The notes under the pieces: generated by a model
What the model was told of the DNA's origin: nothing
The model's database searches: none
What the model saw: the letters and a program-made list of their open reading frames with translations, nothing else
From: Glo-17 sp964637835
GTDB lineage: Bacteria > Krumholzibacteriota > Krumholzibacteriia > LZORAL124-64-63
Length of the DNA: 64,000 nt
Reading direction: 5' to 3'
Assembly (NCBI GenBank): GCA_964637835.1
Contig: CAZWYF010000005.1
Span: forward strand, 92,869-156,868
Program-made: the position numbers and the translations under genes
In this document: piece by piece, positions 1 through 7,968 of the stretch
How the letters are laid out: each line of letters opens with the position of its first letter
How positions within the stretch are numbered: the first letter of the stretch is position 1

Positions 1-90
1 GCGAAGGGGCTCAGCTGGCTGGCGCGGCGCTGGCTGCGCGAGCCGGGTGAGGACCCGCGCGAGGTCTGGCGGCGCTACGAGGCCGACTGA
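1..90 (+). CDS. C-terminal end of an unidentified protein (partial)
   Basis: Frame 1 is open from the window edge to TGA at 88-90 and encodes 29 residues rich in Trp, Arg and Glu (ending R-R-Y-E-A-D). Codon use is GC-rich at third positions like the neighbours, which supports a real gene tail. It lies 41 bp upstream of the acylphosphatase on the same strand, so it may share an operon. Too little remains to name a family. Confidence 0.45.
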   Translation, partial: AKGLSWLARRWLREPGEDPREVWRRYEAD

Positions 91-131
91 CCTGGCACCG
101 CTCCGCTCGCTGGCATATGTTCTGGGGTGCC

Positions 132-404
132 ATGGAACGCATCGACATCACCGTCACCGGTCGCGTCCAGGGCGTGGGCTTCCGCTGGCACACCGTCCGA
201 CAGGCCACCGCCCTCGAGCTCGCGGGCTGGGTCCGCAACCAGCCCGACGGCTCGGTGCGCATCGTGGCCGAGGGCGAGCATCCCGCGCTCGAGGCGCTGC
301 TGGGCTGGGCCCGGCAGGGGCCCGATCATGCCCTGGTGGAGGACTGCCAGGCGCAGTGGCAGCAGGCCACGGGCGAACTCCAGGGCTTCGACGTCGCCCG
401 CTGA
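132..404 (+). CDS. acyP: Acylphosphatase
   Basis: A 90-residue protein with the size and motifs of acylphosphatase, which hydrolyses carboxyl-phosphate bonds in compounds such as acetyl or carbamoyl phosphate. The phosphate loop G-R-V-Q-G-V-G-F-R (residues 10-18) holds catalytic Arg18. The second motif, G-W-V-R-N (32-36), holds the water-orienting Asn36. An in-frame ATG at 117 would add five residues, but ATG 132 starts right where the family's N-terminus usually begins (M-E-R-I-D-I-T-V). The next gene, an HAD phosphatase, starts 15 bp downstream, so co-transcription is likely. An acetate kinase, a producer and user of acetyl phosphate, is encoded far away at 49-50 kb. Confidence 0.93.
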   Translation: MERIDITVTGRVQGVGFRWHTVRQATALELAGWVRNQPDGSVRIVAEGEHPALEALLGWARQGPDHALVEDCQAQWQQATGELQGFDVAR

Positions 405-419
405 ACAGGGGTTTGCTGC

Positions 420-1316
420 ATGACCCAGCGCCTGCTCGTGGCCCTCGACATGGACGGCACCCTCCTGGCCACCGAGACCGAGGACCGTCTGCGCCGGCGC
501 GAGATCGCCGCCCTGGAGGCCGTGCGCGCCGCGGGCCACGCGGTGGCCATCTGCACCGGCCGCAACCGCCGCTCCCTGGCCGGCCTGCTCGAGCGCAGCG
601 CCTGGCATCCGGCCGACCTGCCCACCGTCACCCTCAACGGCGCGGTGGTCGACGGCGGGGCCGCGCGCGGCCTGCTGGCGCACCACAGCCTGCCGCGCCC
701 CCTGGTGGCCCGCCTGGTGGCGCTCTTCATCGAGCACGGCGCCGTCCCCATGGTCTACGCCACCGAGGCGGACGACGGCCACCTGCACTACCTCGAAGCG
801 CCCCCCAATTCCATCCTGCGCCACTACCTGGAGCACCGGCGCGAGCGCGTCGGCGCCCTCTCCGCCCATGCCGACCTCGATGCCGGCCTGCCGGAGGCCG
901 CCCTGGAGGTGGGCACCATCGACCGCCGCGAGGTGATCGATCCCTTGACCGCGGCCATCCGCGCCGAGCTGGACGGCGCCGTCCGCGTGATCAACACCCG
1001 CTCGCTGCTCGGGCAGGGGCAGTACTTCTGGGCCGAGGCCTACCACCACGCCTGCAGCAAGGGCACCGGCGTGCAGCTGCTGGCCCGCGAGCTGGGCATC
1101 GCCCCGGACGCCATCGTGGCCATCGGCGACAACTTCAACGACCTCGACATGTTCGCCGTGGCCTCCCTCGCGGTGGCCGTCCGCGGCGGACCGGAGGAGG
1201 TGCAGGCGGCGGCCGACCACGTGGCCGACGCGCCCGAGCAGAGCGGCGTGGCCGCCGTGCTCGAGCAGATCGCCGCCGGCACGTTCGAACCCCTGCGCGA
1301 CGAGGAACCCGCATGA
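420..1316 (+). CDS. HAD-superfamily hydrolase, Cof-like type IIB
   Basis: This 298-residue cytosolic phosphatase carries the HAD motif I D-M-D-G-T with nucleophile Asp10 and acid Asp12. Motif IV is G-D-N-F-N-D at about 236-241. A long cap domain between the motifs and the sequence K-G-T-G-V-Q-L-L before motif IV fit the Cof/IIB subfamily, which dephosphorylates sugar phosphates, nucleotides or flavin precursors. The true substrate cannot be read from sequence. The stop overlaps the next start (ATGA at 1313-1316), so translation of the decarboxylase is probably coupled to it. Confidence 0.9.
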   Translation: MTQRLLVALDMDGTLLATETEDRLRRREIAALEAVRAAGHAVAICTGRNRRSLAGLLERSAWHPADLPTVTLNGAVVDGGAARGLLAHHSLPRPLVARLVALFIEHGAVPMVYATEADDGHLHYLEAPPNSILRHYLEHRRERVGALSAHADLDAGLPEAALEVGTIDRREVIDPLTAAIRAELDGAVRVINTRSLLGQGQYFWAEAYHHACSKGTGVQLLARELGIAPDAIVAIGDNFNDLDMFAVASLAVAVRGGPEEVQAAADHVADAPEQSGVAAVLEQIAAGTFEPLRDEEPA

Positions 1317-2947
1317 GCAAGCCCCATCCCGACCCCTGGCCCCTCGACGAGGGTGGCGCGCCCGAGGCGTCCCGCGATCCCGGCCGTCAGCCGGAGCTGG
1401 ATTCCGGCCTGGAGAACCTGCGCCAGACGGGTTACGCCTTCGTGGACCTGGTGCTCGACTACTTCACCGGCCTGGAGGGCCGCCGCGTCTACGGCCCGGT
1501 GTCGCCCATGGGCCTGGACGACCTCTTCGCCGAGGACCTGCCCGAGGAGGGCACCTCCTTCGCCGAGCTGGTGCAGGAATGCCGCACCCGGGTCTTCCCC
1601 AACACCATGGCCATCGGCAGCCGCCGCTACTTCGGCATGATGAACCCGGCGCCATTGCCGGTGGCCGTGCTGGCCGAGGCGCTCACCGCGGCCATGAACC
1701 AGAACGCCGCCAGCTGGCGGCACGCGCCGGCGGGCACGGCCATCGAGAAGCGGGTGATCCGCTGGCTGTGCGACCTGTTCGGGTTGCCGGAGACCAGCTT
1801 CGGCACCTTCACCGACGGCGGCTCGCTGGCCAACATCACCGGCCTGAAGCTGGCCATCAACCGGGCCCTCGGCCGCCACCTCTCCCAGCTGGACAACGAC
1901 GCGCCGCCGGGACCGGAGATGGCGAAGCTCACCTTCTACGTCTCCGACCAGGGCCACTACAGCTTCACCAAGGCGGTGGACCTGCTGGGCCTCGGCCGCG
2001 GGCAGCTGCGCAAGCTGCCCACCGACCGGCTCTACCGCATCGACCTGGCGGCCCTCGAGGCCGCCATCATCGCGGACCTGGAAGCGGGCCTGAAGCCATG
2101 CTGCGTGATCGGCATCGCCGGCACCACCAACACCGGCTCCATCGACAAGCTGGCCGAGCTGGCGGCCATCGCCCGGCGCCACGACTGCTGGTACCACGTG
2201 GACGCGGCCTATGGGGGGGCGGTGGTGCTGTCGGATCGCTACCGGCCCATGCTGCGCGGCATGGAGGAGGCCGATTCGATCACCGTCGACCCCCACAAGT
2301 GGTTCTACATGCCCTTCTCCGCCGGCGGCATCCTGGTGCGCGAGGGCGACTTCCTGCGGCAGAGCTTCCTCGTGCACCCGGAGTACTACATGCAGAAGGT
2401 GCAGGCGGACGAGAACGGCGAGGCCGAGGAATTCGACGAGTTCGGCCGGCGCATCATCCCCGACCCGCGCGGCTTCCACACCGGCGACAAGGTGAACTTC
2501 TTCCAGTACGGCATCGCCGGCAGCCGCCGCTTCAACGCCCTGAAGCTGTGGATGTCGCTCAAGCTGGTGGGCCGGCGCCAGTTCGGCGACTGGGTGGAGA
2601 ACGACATCTACCTCGCCCGCCTGCTCGCCGGCCTGCTGCGGCGCGAGCCGGACTTCGAGGCCCTGGGCCCCAACACCCTGGGGGTGTGCAACGTGCGCTG
2701 GGTCCCGCGGAACTCCGATGGCGCGCCGCGGTTCGACGAGGAGCGCACCGACCAGCTCAATCGCCAGCTCCAGGAGCAGGTGGAGCGTGAAGGTGACGCC
2801 TGGTTCAGCTACACTGTCCTGCGCGGCCGGACGGCCCTGCGCATGAACGTCGAGAACCGGCGCATGCGCCGCGAACACATCGAGCGGCTGGTGCGGGTGA
2901 TCCGCCGCACCGCCGATCAGATCCTGCGCTCGCAGGTCAACCCGTAG
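1313..2947 (+). CDS. PLP-dependent group II amino acid decarboxylase
   Basis: A 544-residue protein of the aromatic-L-amino-acid / glutamate / diaminobutyrate decarboxylase family. It removes the alpha-carboxylate of an amino acid through a pyridoxal-phosphate Schiff base. The PLP lysine is Lys329 in P-H-K-W-F-Y. The pyridine-nitrogen Asp is Asp297 in H-V-D-A-A-Y-G-G. A T-D-G-G-S-L-A-N-I stretch near 165-175 matches the cofactor phosphate loop. Length is slightly above the family's usual 470-520 because of a polar N-terminal extension. ATG overlaps the upstream stop by 4 nt. Aromatic amino acids, Glu and DABA all remain possible substrates. Confidence 0.9.
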   Translation: MSKPHPDPWPLDEGGAPEASRDPGRQPELDSGLENLRQTGYAFVDLVLDYFTGLEGRRVYGPVSPMGLDDLFAEDLPEEGTSFAELVQECRTRVFPNTMAIGSRRYFGMMNPAPLPVAVLAEALTAAMNQNAASWRHAPAGTAIEKRVIRWLCDLFGLPETSFGTFTDGGSLANITGLKLAINRALGRHLSQLDNDAPPGPEMAKLTFYVSDQGHYSFTKAVDLLGLGRGQLRKLPTDRLYRIDLAALEAAIIADLEAGLKPCCVIGIAGTTNTGSIDKLAELAAIARRHDCWYHVDAAYGGAVVLSDRYRPMLRGMEEADSITVDPHKWFYMPFSAGGILVREGDFLRQSFLVHPEYYMQKVQADENGEAEEFDEFGRRIIPDPRGFHTGDKVNFFQYGIAGSRRFNALKLWMSLKLVGRRQFGDWVENDIYLARLLAGLLRREPDFEALGPNTLGVCNVRWVPRNSDGAPRFDEERTDQLNRQLQEQVEREGDAWFSYTVLRGRTALRMNVENRRMRREHIERLVRVIRRTADQILRSQVNP

Positions 2948-2986
2948 ACCCCGGTCGTCAGACCGCTACCCGAGGAGACACCACTC

Positions 2987-3508
2987 ATGCGGACCCTGCG
3001 CCTGCTGCTCTGCCTGATCGTCCTGCTCTCGCTGGTCGCCGTTCCGGCGCTGGCCGGCCCCGCCGCCAGTCCCGGCAAGACCCAGCCGCCGCGGAGCACC
3101 GCCGACGTGGTCGCGGCTTCCGTCCAGCCCGCCCAGCTCTCGGGGATGGCCGGTGGCGAGGTGAGCTTCACCGTGCACCTGGACATCGCCGACACCTGGC
3201 ACCTCTACGACCACAGCTACACCGAGGACCCCGAGGCCTTCTTCATCGGCCTGGACATGCTGCCCGGCGAGGGCGCGGATCTGGCCGGCTACAAGGCCGT
3301 CTTCCCCGCGGGCGACACCGGCGAGTTCATGGGCGAGGAGGTGGTCATGCTGCACCACGACGCCGAGATCGCGGTGACGGTGAAGCTGCCGCAGGACGCC
3401 AGCGGCCGGTGGGAGATCCCCCTGGTGATCACCGCCCAGGCCTGCGACGACAAGGTCTGCCTGCAGCCCTCGGACATCCCGGTGACGGCCGAGGTGATGG
3501 TGGAGTGA
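2987..3508 (+). CDS. Secreted DsbD N-terminal-domain-like protein
   Basis: A 173-residue protein with a clear signal peptide (Arg at 2 and 5, Leu-rich core, A-L-A cleavage near residue 22). The mature part resembles the immunoglobulin-like N-terminal domain of DsbD, which relays electrons from the membrane thioredoxin system to periplasmic partners. The C-terminal block A-C-D-D-K-V-C-L-Q-P places two cysteines five positions apart, the family's redox pair. No membrane or thioredoxin domain is fused, so it would act as a stand-alone periplasmic module. It overlaps the RRM gene start by 4 nt (GTGA). Confidence 0.82.
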   Translation: MRTLRLLLCLIVLLSLVAVPALAGPAASPGKTQPPRSTADVVAASVQPAQLSGMAGGEVSFTVHLDIADTWHLYDHSYTEDPEAFFIGLDMLPGEGADLAGYKAVFPAGDTGEFMGEEVVMLHHDAEIAVTVKLPQDASGRWEIPLVITAQACDDKVCLQPSDIPVTAEVMVE

Positions 3509-3798
3509 ACCCGTCGCGGACCCAGGACGACCGCAACATCTACGTGGGCAGCCTGCCGCTCGACGCGGACGAGGCCGAGCTGCGCGCCCTCTTCGCGCCC
3601 CATGGCGAGGTGCTCTCGCTGCACCTGATCCGGGACCGCGAGACCGGCGCCAGCCGGGGCTTCGGCTTCGTCAAGCTGGATCCGGCCAGCGTGCAGGCCG
3701 CCGTGGACGCGCTTGACGGGATGGAGCTGCGGGGCTGTCGTGTGCGGGTGAACGTGGCCCGCGACAAGGGAGCGCGCGCGCCGCGGCGGCGGTACTGA
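3505..3798 (+). CDS. RRM-domain RNA-binding protein
   Basis: A 97-residue protein consisting of one RNA recognition motif and a short basic tail (ending P-R-R-R-Y). RNP2 is I-Y-V-G-S-L at 12-17 and RNP1 is R-G-F-G-F-V-K-L at 51-58, with the aromatic residues that stack on RNA. Bacterial single-RRM proteins of this size are known in cyanobacteria and several Gram-negative phyla, often with cold or stress roles; that role is family knowledge, not visible here. I chose GTG 3505 because it overlaps the upstream stop (GTGA) and gives a normal family N-terminus. Confidence 0.92.
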   Translation: MNPSRTQDDRNIYVGSLPLDADEAELRALFAPHGEVLSLHLIRDRETGASRGFGFVKLDPASVQAAVDALDGMELRGCRVRVNVARDKGARAPRRRY

Positions 3799-3820
3799 CC
3801 CTGGACCGGAGGAGGCCCGC

Positions 3821-4177
3821 ATGTTCCCGTTCGTCATGCACTGGCTGGTGGTCGCGGTGGCCCTGGGCCTGACGGCCTGGCTGGTGCCCGGGGTGGCGGT
3901 GTCGTCCCCGCTGGCCCTGCTCGTGGCGGCCCTGGTCTACGGCTTCCTCAACGCCCTGCTCAAGCCGGTGCTGGTGATCCTCACCCTGCCGCTGACCATC
4001 CTGACCCTGGGCCTGTTCTACCTGGTGCTCAACGCCATCCTCTTCGCCCTGGCCTCGGTGCTGGTCCCGGGCTTCGCGGTGGCCGGCTTCGGCCCGGCGT
4101 TCGTCGGCGCCATCATCATGAGCCTGCTCTCCATGCTCCTGGGCTGGCTGACGGGCACGGGGCAGCGGCCCGCCTGA
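3821..4177 (+). CDS. Holin-4 superfamily / YvlD-like membrane protein (copy 1)
   Basis: A 118-residue integral membrane protein with about four hydrophobic segments. It carries the family hallmark L-K-P-V-L-V-I-L-T-L-P-L-T-I-L-T-L-G in its centre, seen in YvlD and the 'phage holin family 4' proteins. Members are usually chromosomal envelope proteins, not phage lysis genes, and no phage genes are nearby. An SD-like GGAGG lies 9 nt before the ATG. A paralogue with the same central motif sits at 42216-42551. Function is unknown beyond an envelope location. Confidence 0.85.
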   Translation: MFPFVMHWLVVAVALGLTAWLVPGVAVSSPLALLVAALVYGFLNALLKPVLVILTLPLTILTLGLFYLVLNAILFALASVLVPGFAVAGFGPAFVGAIIMSLLSMLLGWLTGTGQRPA

Positions 4178-4256
4178 TCACGCCGCCTTCTCTCGCCCCC
4201 CTCGCGGAGGCGCGCGCCCCGCCGCGCGCCGCGCGGCACCGCGCGCGAGGCAGGGG

Positions 4257-4285
4257 TTGGTTCGCGGATTCCGATCCTGTATTCT
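4257..4285 (+). promoter_or_regulatory. Putative sigma70-type promoter for the propeller protein
   Basis: TTGGTT at 4257-4262, a 17-nt spacer and TATTCT at 4280-4285 lie about 115 bp before the ATG at 4402. This is one of the few AT-richer spots in the region. Inference from sequence only. Confidence 0.5.
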
Positions 4286-4401
4286 CAGTGGCGTTCGCCG
4301 CTGGCCACGCCAGTGGTGCGCTGCCCCGGGACCCGGTCCGCCACGGCCGAATCACCGGCCACGGGCGTTCTGCCGCCGGGCCCGCAGCCGGGAGTGCCGC
4401 C

Positions 4402-6822
4402 ATGCGCCGGATCTCGCCCGCCCTCATCGCCGTCGCCCTGTTCCTCGCCGTCCTGGTCCCGACCCCCGCGCTGGCGGACGGGCCGGACTGCTTCCCGTAC
4501 GAGACCACCAGCGCGTGGAGCGATCCCCTCGGGCTCGACGAGCCGGTGGTGGCCATCGCCGGGAGCGAGGGCCTGCTGGCCTGCGCCACCGCTGCGCGGC
4601 TGTTCCTGGTGGACGTGACCGACCCCGCGGCACCGGCGGTGCTGGGCAGCACGGACCTCGCCGCGCCGGCCACGGTGCTGGCCATCTGCGGGACGCACGT
4701 GGTCGCCGGCGGCCAGCTCGCCCACCTCTACGACATCGCCGATCCCACGACGCCCATGCTGGTCGCGACCGAGAACCTGCTCTCGACGGTAAGGGACCTC
4801 GCGGCCGGCCCGCACTGGCTCGCGGCGGTCACCGACCATGGCGCCCTCCACGTCTGGCGGCGCCCCCTCGATCCCGCCTTCGTGGCGGACTGGACCGTCT
4901 CCGCCGCGGGGCACGTCCATGGCGTGGCGGCCTGGCAGGAGCGCCTGGTCGCCGCGGCCGATGAGCTCGTGGTCCTCGCCGTGCCCGCGGCCGGCGAGCC
5001 GGGAACGCCGGTGGTGGAGCGGTCCTTCCGGCCGGTGCCCGAGCCGTACTGGGGCCGGCCGCTGGATCTGGCCGTGGCCGGAGACGTCGCCCTCGTGTCC
5101 TTCGAATGGTGGATCCCCGTGGCGGCGCCGGCGGCGGGCCACCGCGTCGACGGCGGTGATGAGCGCCCACAGGCCGCGGGCCGCGACGAGCCCCTCGAGC
5201 CGGCGCTCCTGGTGGGGGTCGACCTCGCCGCCACCGCCGATCCCGGGCAGCATCCCGCCTCCTACCGGCAATTGATGCACGCGCCGCGGCCGGCGCTGGC
5301 GTCCACCGGAACGGCCCTGGCCGTGGCGGGCGAGTCGCTGCTGGTCTGCACGCCCGACGCCCTGCTGGCGGGCCCGTGGCTCCAGCCGGCGCTGGCGTTC
5401 CCGTCCGACCTCGAGACCCGGCTGGCCGGCGCCGGCTCGCTGCTCGCCCGCCTCGATGGCGGCGTGGTCCGCCTGCTGCCCACCGCGCCGGTGGTGGCGG
5501 CGGACCCGCTGGTCCAGTCCCCGGCGGTCCGCCGCGGGCGCCTCCTGGGTCGCTGGACCACCCACGACACGGCGGATCACCCCCTGCAGACCGTCTACGA
5601 GCGGCAGCTCCTCTACCACGAGGACCCCCGGGCCCCGCGCCTGGTCGCCACGTTCTCCATGGTCGATCACCTGGAGCTCGGTCATGGCGCCCAGCTGGTG
5701 GCGGCCGATGGTGCGCTGGCGGTGGTCGAGATCTACGATGCGACCGGTCCCTTCGCCCGGCAGCTCCATGACGGCAGCCTGCCGGACCCGGCCCCGGTTC
5801 CGCTGGACGTGCCCATGGAGGAGCTGGCGCTCTCGGGACCGCGTCTGGTCGCGGCCGCCGGCGGCGACCTCGTCTGCGTGGATCTCGCCGACCCCGCCGC
5901 GCCGCAGGACGCCGGGTCGCTCGCCCTGGGGGCCGGCGGCATCGTGCGGCTGGAGTTCCTCGATCCCCATCACGTCCTGGCCTGGACCCATGCCCACTGG
6001 GCCACCGTGGACGTGAGCGATCTGGACGCCCCGCAGCTGGTGGCCATGGCGCCGCGTGCCGGCGGTCCCCTCGGCGTGGCGAACGGCCTGGTCTTCACGC
6101 GCGACGACGGCGGCACCATGAGCATCCACGACCTGCAGCTGCAGCTGGTCGGTCAGGTGTCCGGCCAGGGGTTCGCCTCGGCCATGGCCAGCCGTGGCGA
6201 CCTGGTCGCCGTGGCCTGGCGCGACGAGGGCGTGGACCTGGTCGACCTCTCCGACCCGGGTCAGCCGACGCGTCTGCAGCGCACGGTCGACCCCGGCGGC
6301 CAGTACGTCTACGGCCTGGGCTTCGGCGAGCCGGCCTCCGGCGGCGAGGTCGTCCACCTGGCCATGGGGCGCAACGGGGTGCAGGTGGCCCTGTTGCACC
6401 CGGCGGCCGGTGGCCGGATCCTGGGTGGAGTGGGCGAGGACGCCACGGCGCTGACGGTGACCGACGTGGGGGTGCTGACGCCCAGGTCGTCGTGGCCGCT
6501 GCAGTGCGGCGTGATCACCGCCACCGGGCCGCAGGTGCCCGCGGCGGCGCGGCCCCTGCTGACGGTGGCGCCCAACCCGTTCAATCCGCGCACGAGCATC
6601 CGCTTCGCGGTGCCGCGCCCCGGGCCGGCGACGCTGAGCCTGCTGGATCTGCGGGGCCGGCTGGTGCGCCGACTGGCTGACGGCGACCTGGCCGCCGGCC
6701 AGCACACGCGGGTCTGGGACGGGACCGATCGCCACGGCCGTCCGGTGAGCGCGGGCGTCTACCTGCTGCAGCTGCGGACCAGCGGGGGCGTGGCCACCGG
6801 CCGCCTGGCCCTCGTCCGCTGA
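4402..6822 (+). CDS. Secreted LVIVD-like beta-propeller protein with FlgD-like C-terminal module
   Basis: An 806-residue exported protein. The signal peptide (M-R-R-I-S then a hydrophobic run to A-L-A) fixes the start at 4402. An ATG at 4288 would add 38 non-signal residues. The body contains repeated blade-like units with forms such as L-V-D-V-T-D-P, Y-D-I-A-D-P, V-D-L-A-D-P and V-D-L-S-D-P-G-Q-P, as in LVIVD-repeat propellers. Residues 724-806 form a FlgD-Ig-like domain starting A-P-N-P-F-N-P, a common C-terminal module in FCB-group secreted proteins. It probably acts outside the cell or on its surface; the ligand is unknown. Neighbours give no clue. Confidence 0.85.
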   Translation: MRRISPALIAVALFLAVLVPTPALADGPDCFPYETTSAWSDPLGLDEPVVAIAGSEGLLACATAARLFLVDVTDPAAPAVLGSTDLAAPATVLAICGTHVVAGGQLAHLYDIADPTTPMLVATENLLSTVRDLAAGPHWLAAVTDHGALHVWRRPLDPAFVADWTVSAAGHVHGVAAWQERLVAAADELVVLAVPAAGEPGTPVVERSFRPVPEPYWGRPLDLAVAGDVALVSFEWWIPVAAPAAGHRVDGGDERPQAAGRDEPLEPALLVGVDLAATADPGQHPASYRQLMHAPRPALASTGTALAVAGESLLVCTPDALLAGPWLQPALAFPSDLETRLAGAGSLLARLDGGVVRLLPTAPVVAADPLVQSPAVRRGRLLGRWTTHDTADHPLQTVYERQLLYHEDPRAPRLVATFSMVDHLELGHGAQLVAADGALAVVEIYDATGPFARQLHDGSLPDPAPVPLDVPMEELALSGPRLVAAAGGDLVCVDLADPAAPQDAGSLALGAGGIVRLEFLDPHHVLAWTHAHWATVDVSDLDAPQLVAMAPRAGGPLGVANGLVFTRDDGGTMSIHDLQLQLVGQVSGQGFASAMASRGDLVAVAWRDEGVDLVDLSDPGQPTRLQRTVDPGGQYVYGLGFGEPASGGEVVHLAMGRNGVQVALLHPAAGGRILGGVGEDATALTVTDVGVLTPRSSWPLQCGVITATGPQVPAAARPLLTVAPNPFNPRTSIRFAVPRPGPATLSLLDLRGRLVRRLADGDLAAGQHTRVWDGTDRHGRPVSAGVYLLQLRTSGGVATGRLALVR

Positions 6823-6850
6823 TCCGCCATCACACCCCGGAAGGAGCGTC

Positions 6851-7798
6851 ATGAACCTCTCGTTCACCCGCGCGGCCATCATCGGCGCCACCGGCCCTAC
6901 GGGCCGGCATCTGGCCACCGAGCTCCGCCTCCGCGGCGTGGCCGTCACCGCGGTCTCCCGGTCCACGGACAAGCTGCGCCGCTGGTTCGCCGAGCCCGAG
7001 ACCGAGCGCATCGCCGCCGACGCCCTGGACGCCGACGCCCTGCGCGCCGCCGTCAGCGGCTGCGATCTGGTGGTCGACAGCGTGGGCCTGCCGCCCGAGC
7101 ACATGGACCGGCACGCGGCCATCGCCGAGCACGTGATCGCGGCCGCCGCGGCGGCGGGCGCACGCCTGCTGCACGTGTCGAGCTTCTGGTCGTTCCTGCC
7201 GGTGCGGTCGTTGCCGGTGAGCGAGGACCACCCGCGCGAGGGGGGCAACAGCTACGCCCGGGCCCGCCGCGCCGCCGAGGACGTGATGCTCGCGGCCGGC
7301 GCCTGCGTGGTCCACCTGCCCGACTTCTTCGGGCCGGGCGTCCACACTTCCACCCTGCAGGGGCCGCTCCAGGAGGCGCTCGCCGGCAAGCGCATGAGCT
7401 GGCTCGGCTCGCCCGACACGGAGCGGGAGTACGCCTATGTCCCCGACGCCATGGCCCTGGTGGCCGATCTCGCCCTGCGCGAGGAAGCGTACGGGCGGTC
7501 CTGGCTGGTCCCGGGCAGCGGGCCGCTGAGCGGCCGGCAAGCGGCGGCCATCGCCGGCGAGCATCTCGGCCGCGAGGTCAAGCTGCGGGCGGTGCCCGGC
7601 TGGCTGGCGCGGCTGGCCGCCCAGATCACCCCGGCGCTCCGCCCGTTCCGGCCCATCCTCGGCGACTACCTGCAGCCCATCGCCTACGACGCCAGCCGCC
7701 TGCGCCGCCTCCTCGGAGAGGTCCATCCGGCCCCTTACGCTCCGGCCATCGGGGCCACCCTCGAGGCCATGCGCCAGGCGGAGGCTGAGGGCCGGTAG
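6851..7798 (+). CDS. NAD(P)H-binding atypical SDR (NmrA/epimerase-like)
   Basis: A 315-residue Rossmann-fold protein. The dinucleotide loop G-A-T-G-P-T-G-R-H-L starts at about residue 13, followed by an R-S-T-D-K-L-R segment that suggests NADP preference. No canonical Y-x-x-x-K pair is obvious, so it belongs with atypical SDRs that act as epimerases, quinone reductases or redox sensors. An SD-like GGAAGGAG lies 5 nt before the ATG, and the gene is 28 bp downstream of the propeller gene. The substrate cannot be inferred. Confidence 0.83.
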   Translation: MNLSFTRAAIIGATGPTGRHLATELRLRGVAVTAVSRSTDKLRRWFAEPETERIAADALDADALRAAVSGCDLVVDSVGLPPEHMDRHAAIAEHVIAAAAAAGARLLHVSSFWSFLPVRSLPVSEDHPREGGNSYARARRAAEDVMLAAGACVVHLPDFFGPGVHTSTLQGPLQEALAGKRMSWLGSPDTEREYAYVPDAMALVADLALREEAYGRSWLVPGSGPLSGRQAAAIAGEHLGREVKLRAVPGWLARLAAQITPALRPFRPILGDYLQPIAYDASRLRRLLGEVHPAPYAPAIGATLEAMRQAEAEGR

Positions 7799-7856
7799 CG
7801 GCCGATCCCGGCCATTTCCGCCGTCACGGCCTCCCTGCCCGGGGCCCGCCATCCCG

Positions 7857-7885
7857 ATGACACCTGCCAGCCCTCTCCTTACGGT
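7857..7885 (+). promoter_or_regulatory. Putative sigma70-type promoter for the PRC-barrel gene
   Basis: ATGACA at 7857-7862, 17-nt spacer and TACGGT at 7880-7885, about 84 bp before the ATG at 7969, within a 170-bp intergenic stretch. The -35 box is close to consensus; the -10 box keeps only the key T, A and final T. Confidence 0.4.
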
Positions 7886-7968
7886 GGGCGTGAAGGACGC
7901 TGCCACCATCGCGGCGCCGGCCGGTCCGCGCCCGGACCGCCGCCCGGTGGCCCGAGGAAGGAGAGACC

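Noticed and set aside
47..2947. 966-residue plus-strand frame covering acylphosphatase and HAD genes
   Set aside because: Only the part from 1313 is a protein family (PLP decarboxylase); the upstream part is an out-of-frame shadow.
3821..4177. Prophage remnant because of the 'holin' family name
   Set aside because: No phage structural, lysis or integrase genes nearby; the family is mostly chromosomal.
4285..7248. 987-codon minus-strand open frame opposite the propeller and SDR genes
   Set aside because: Low-complexity Arg/Gly/His translation, overlaps two recognisable plus-strand genes.
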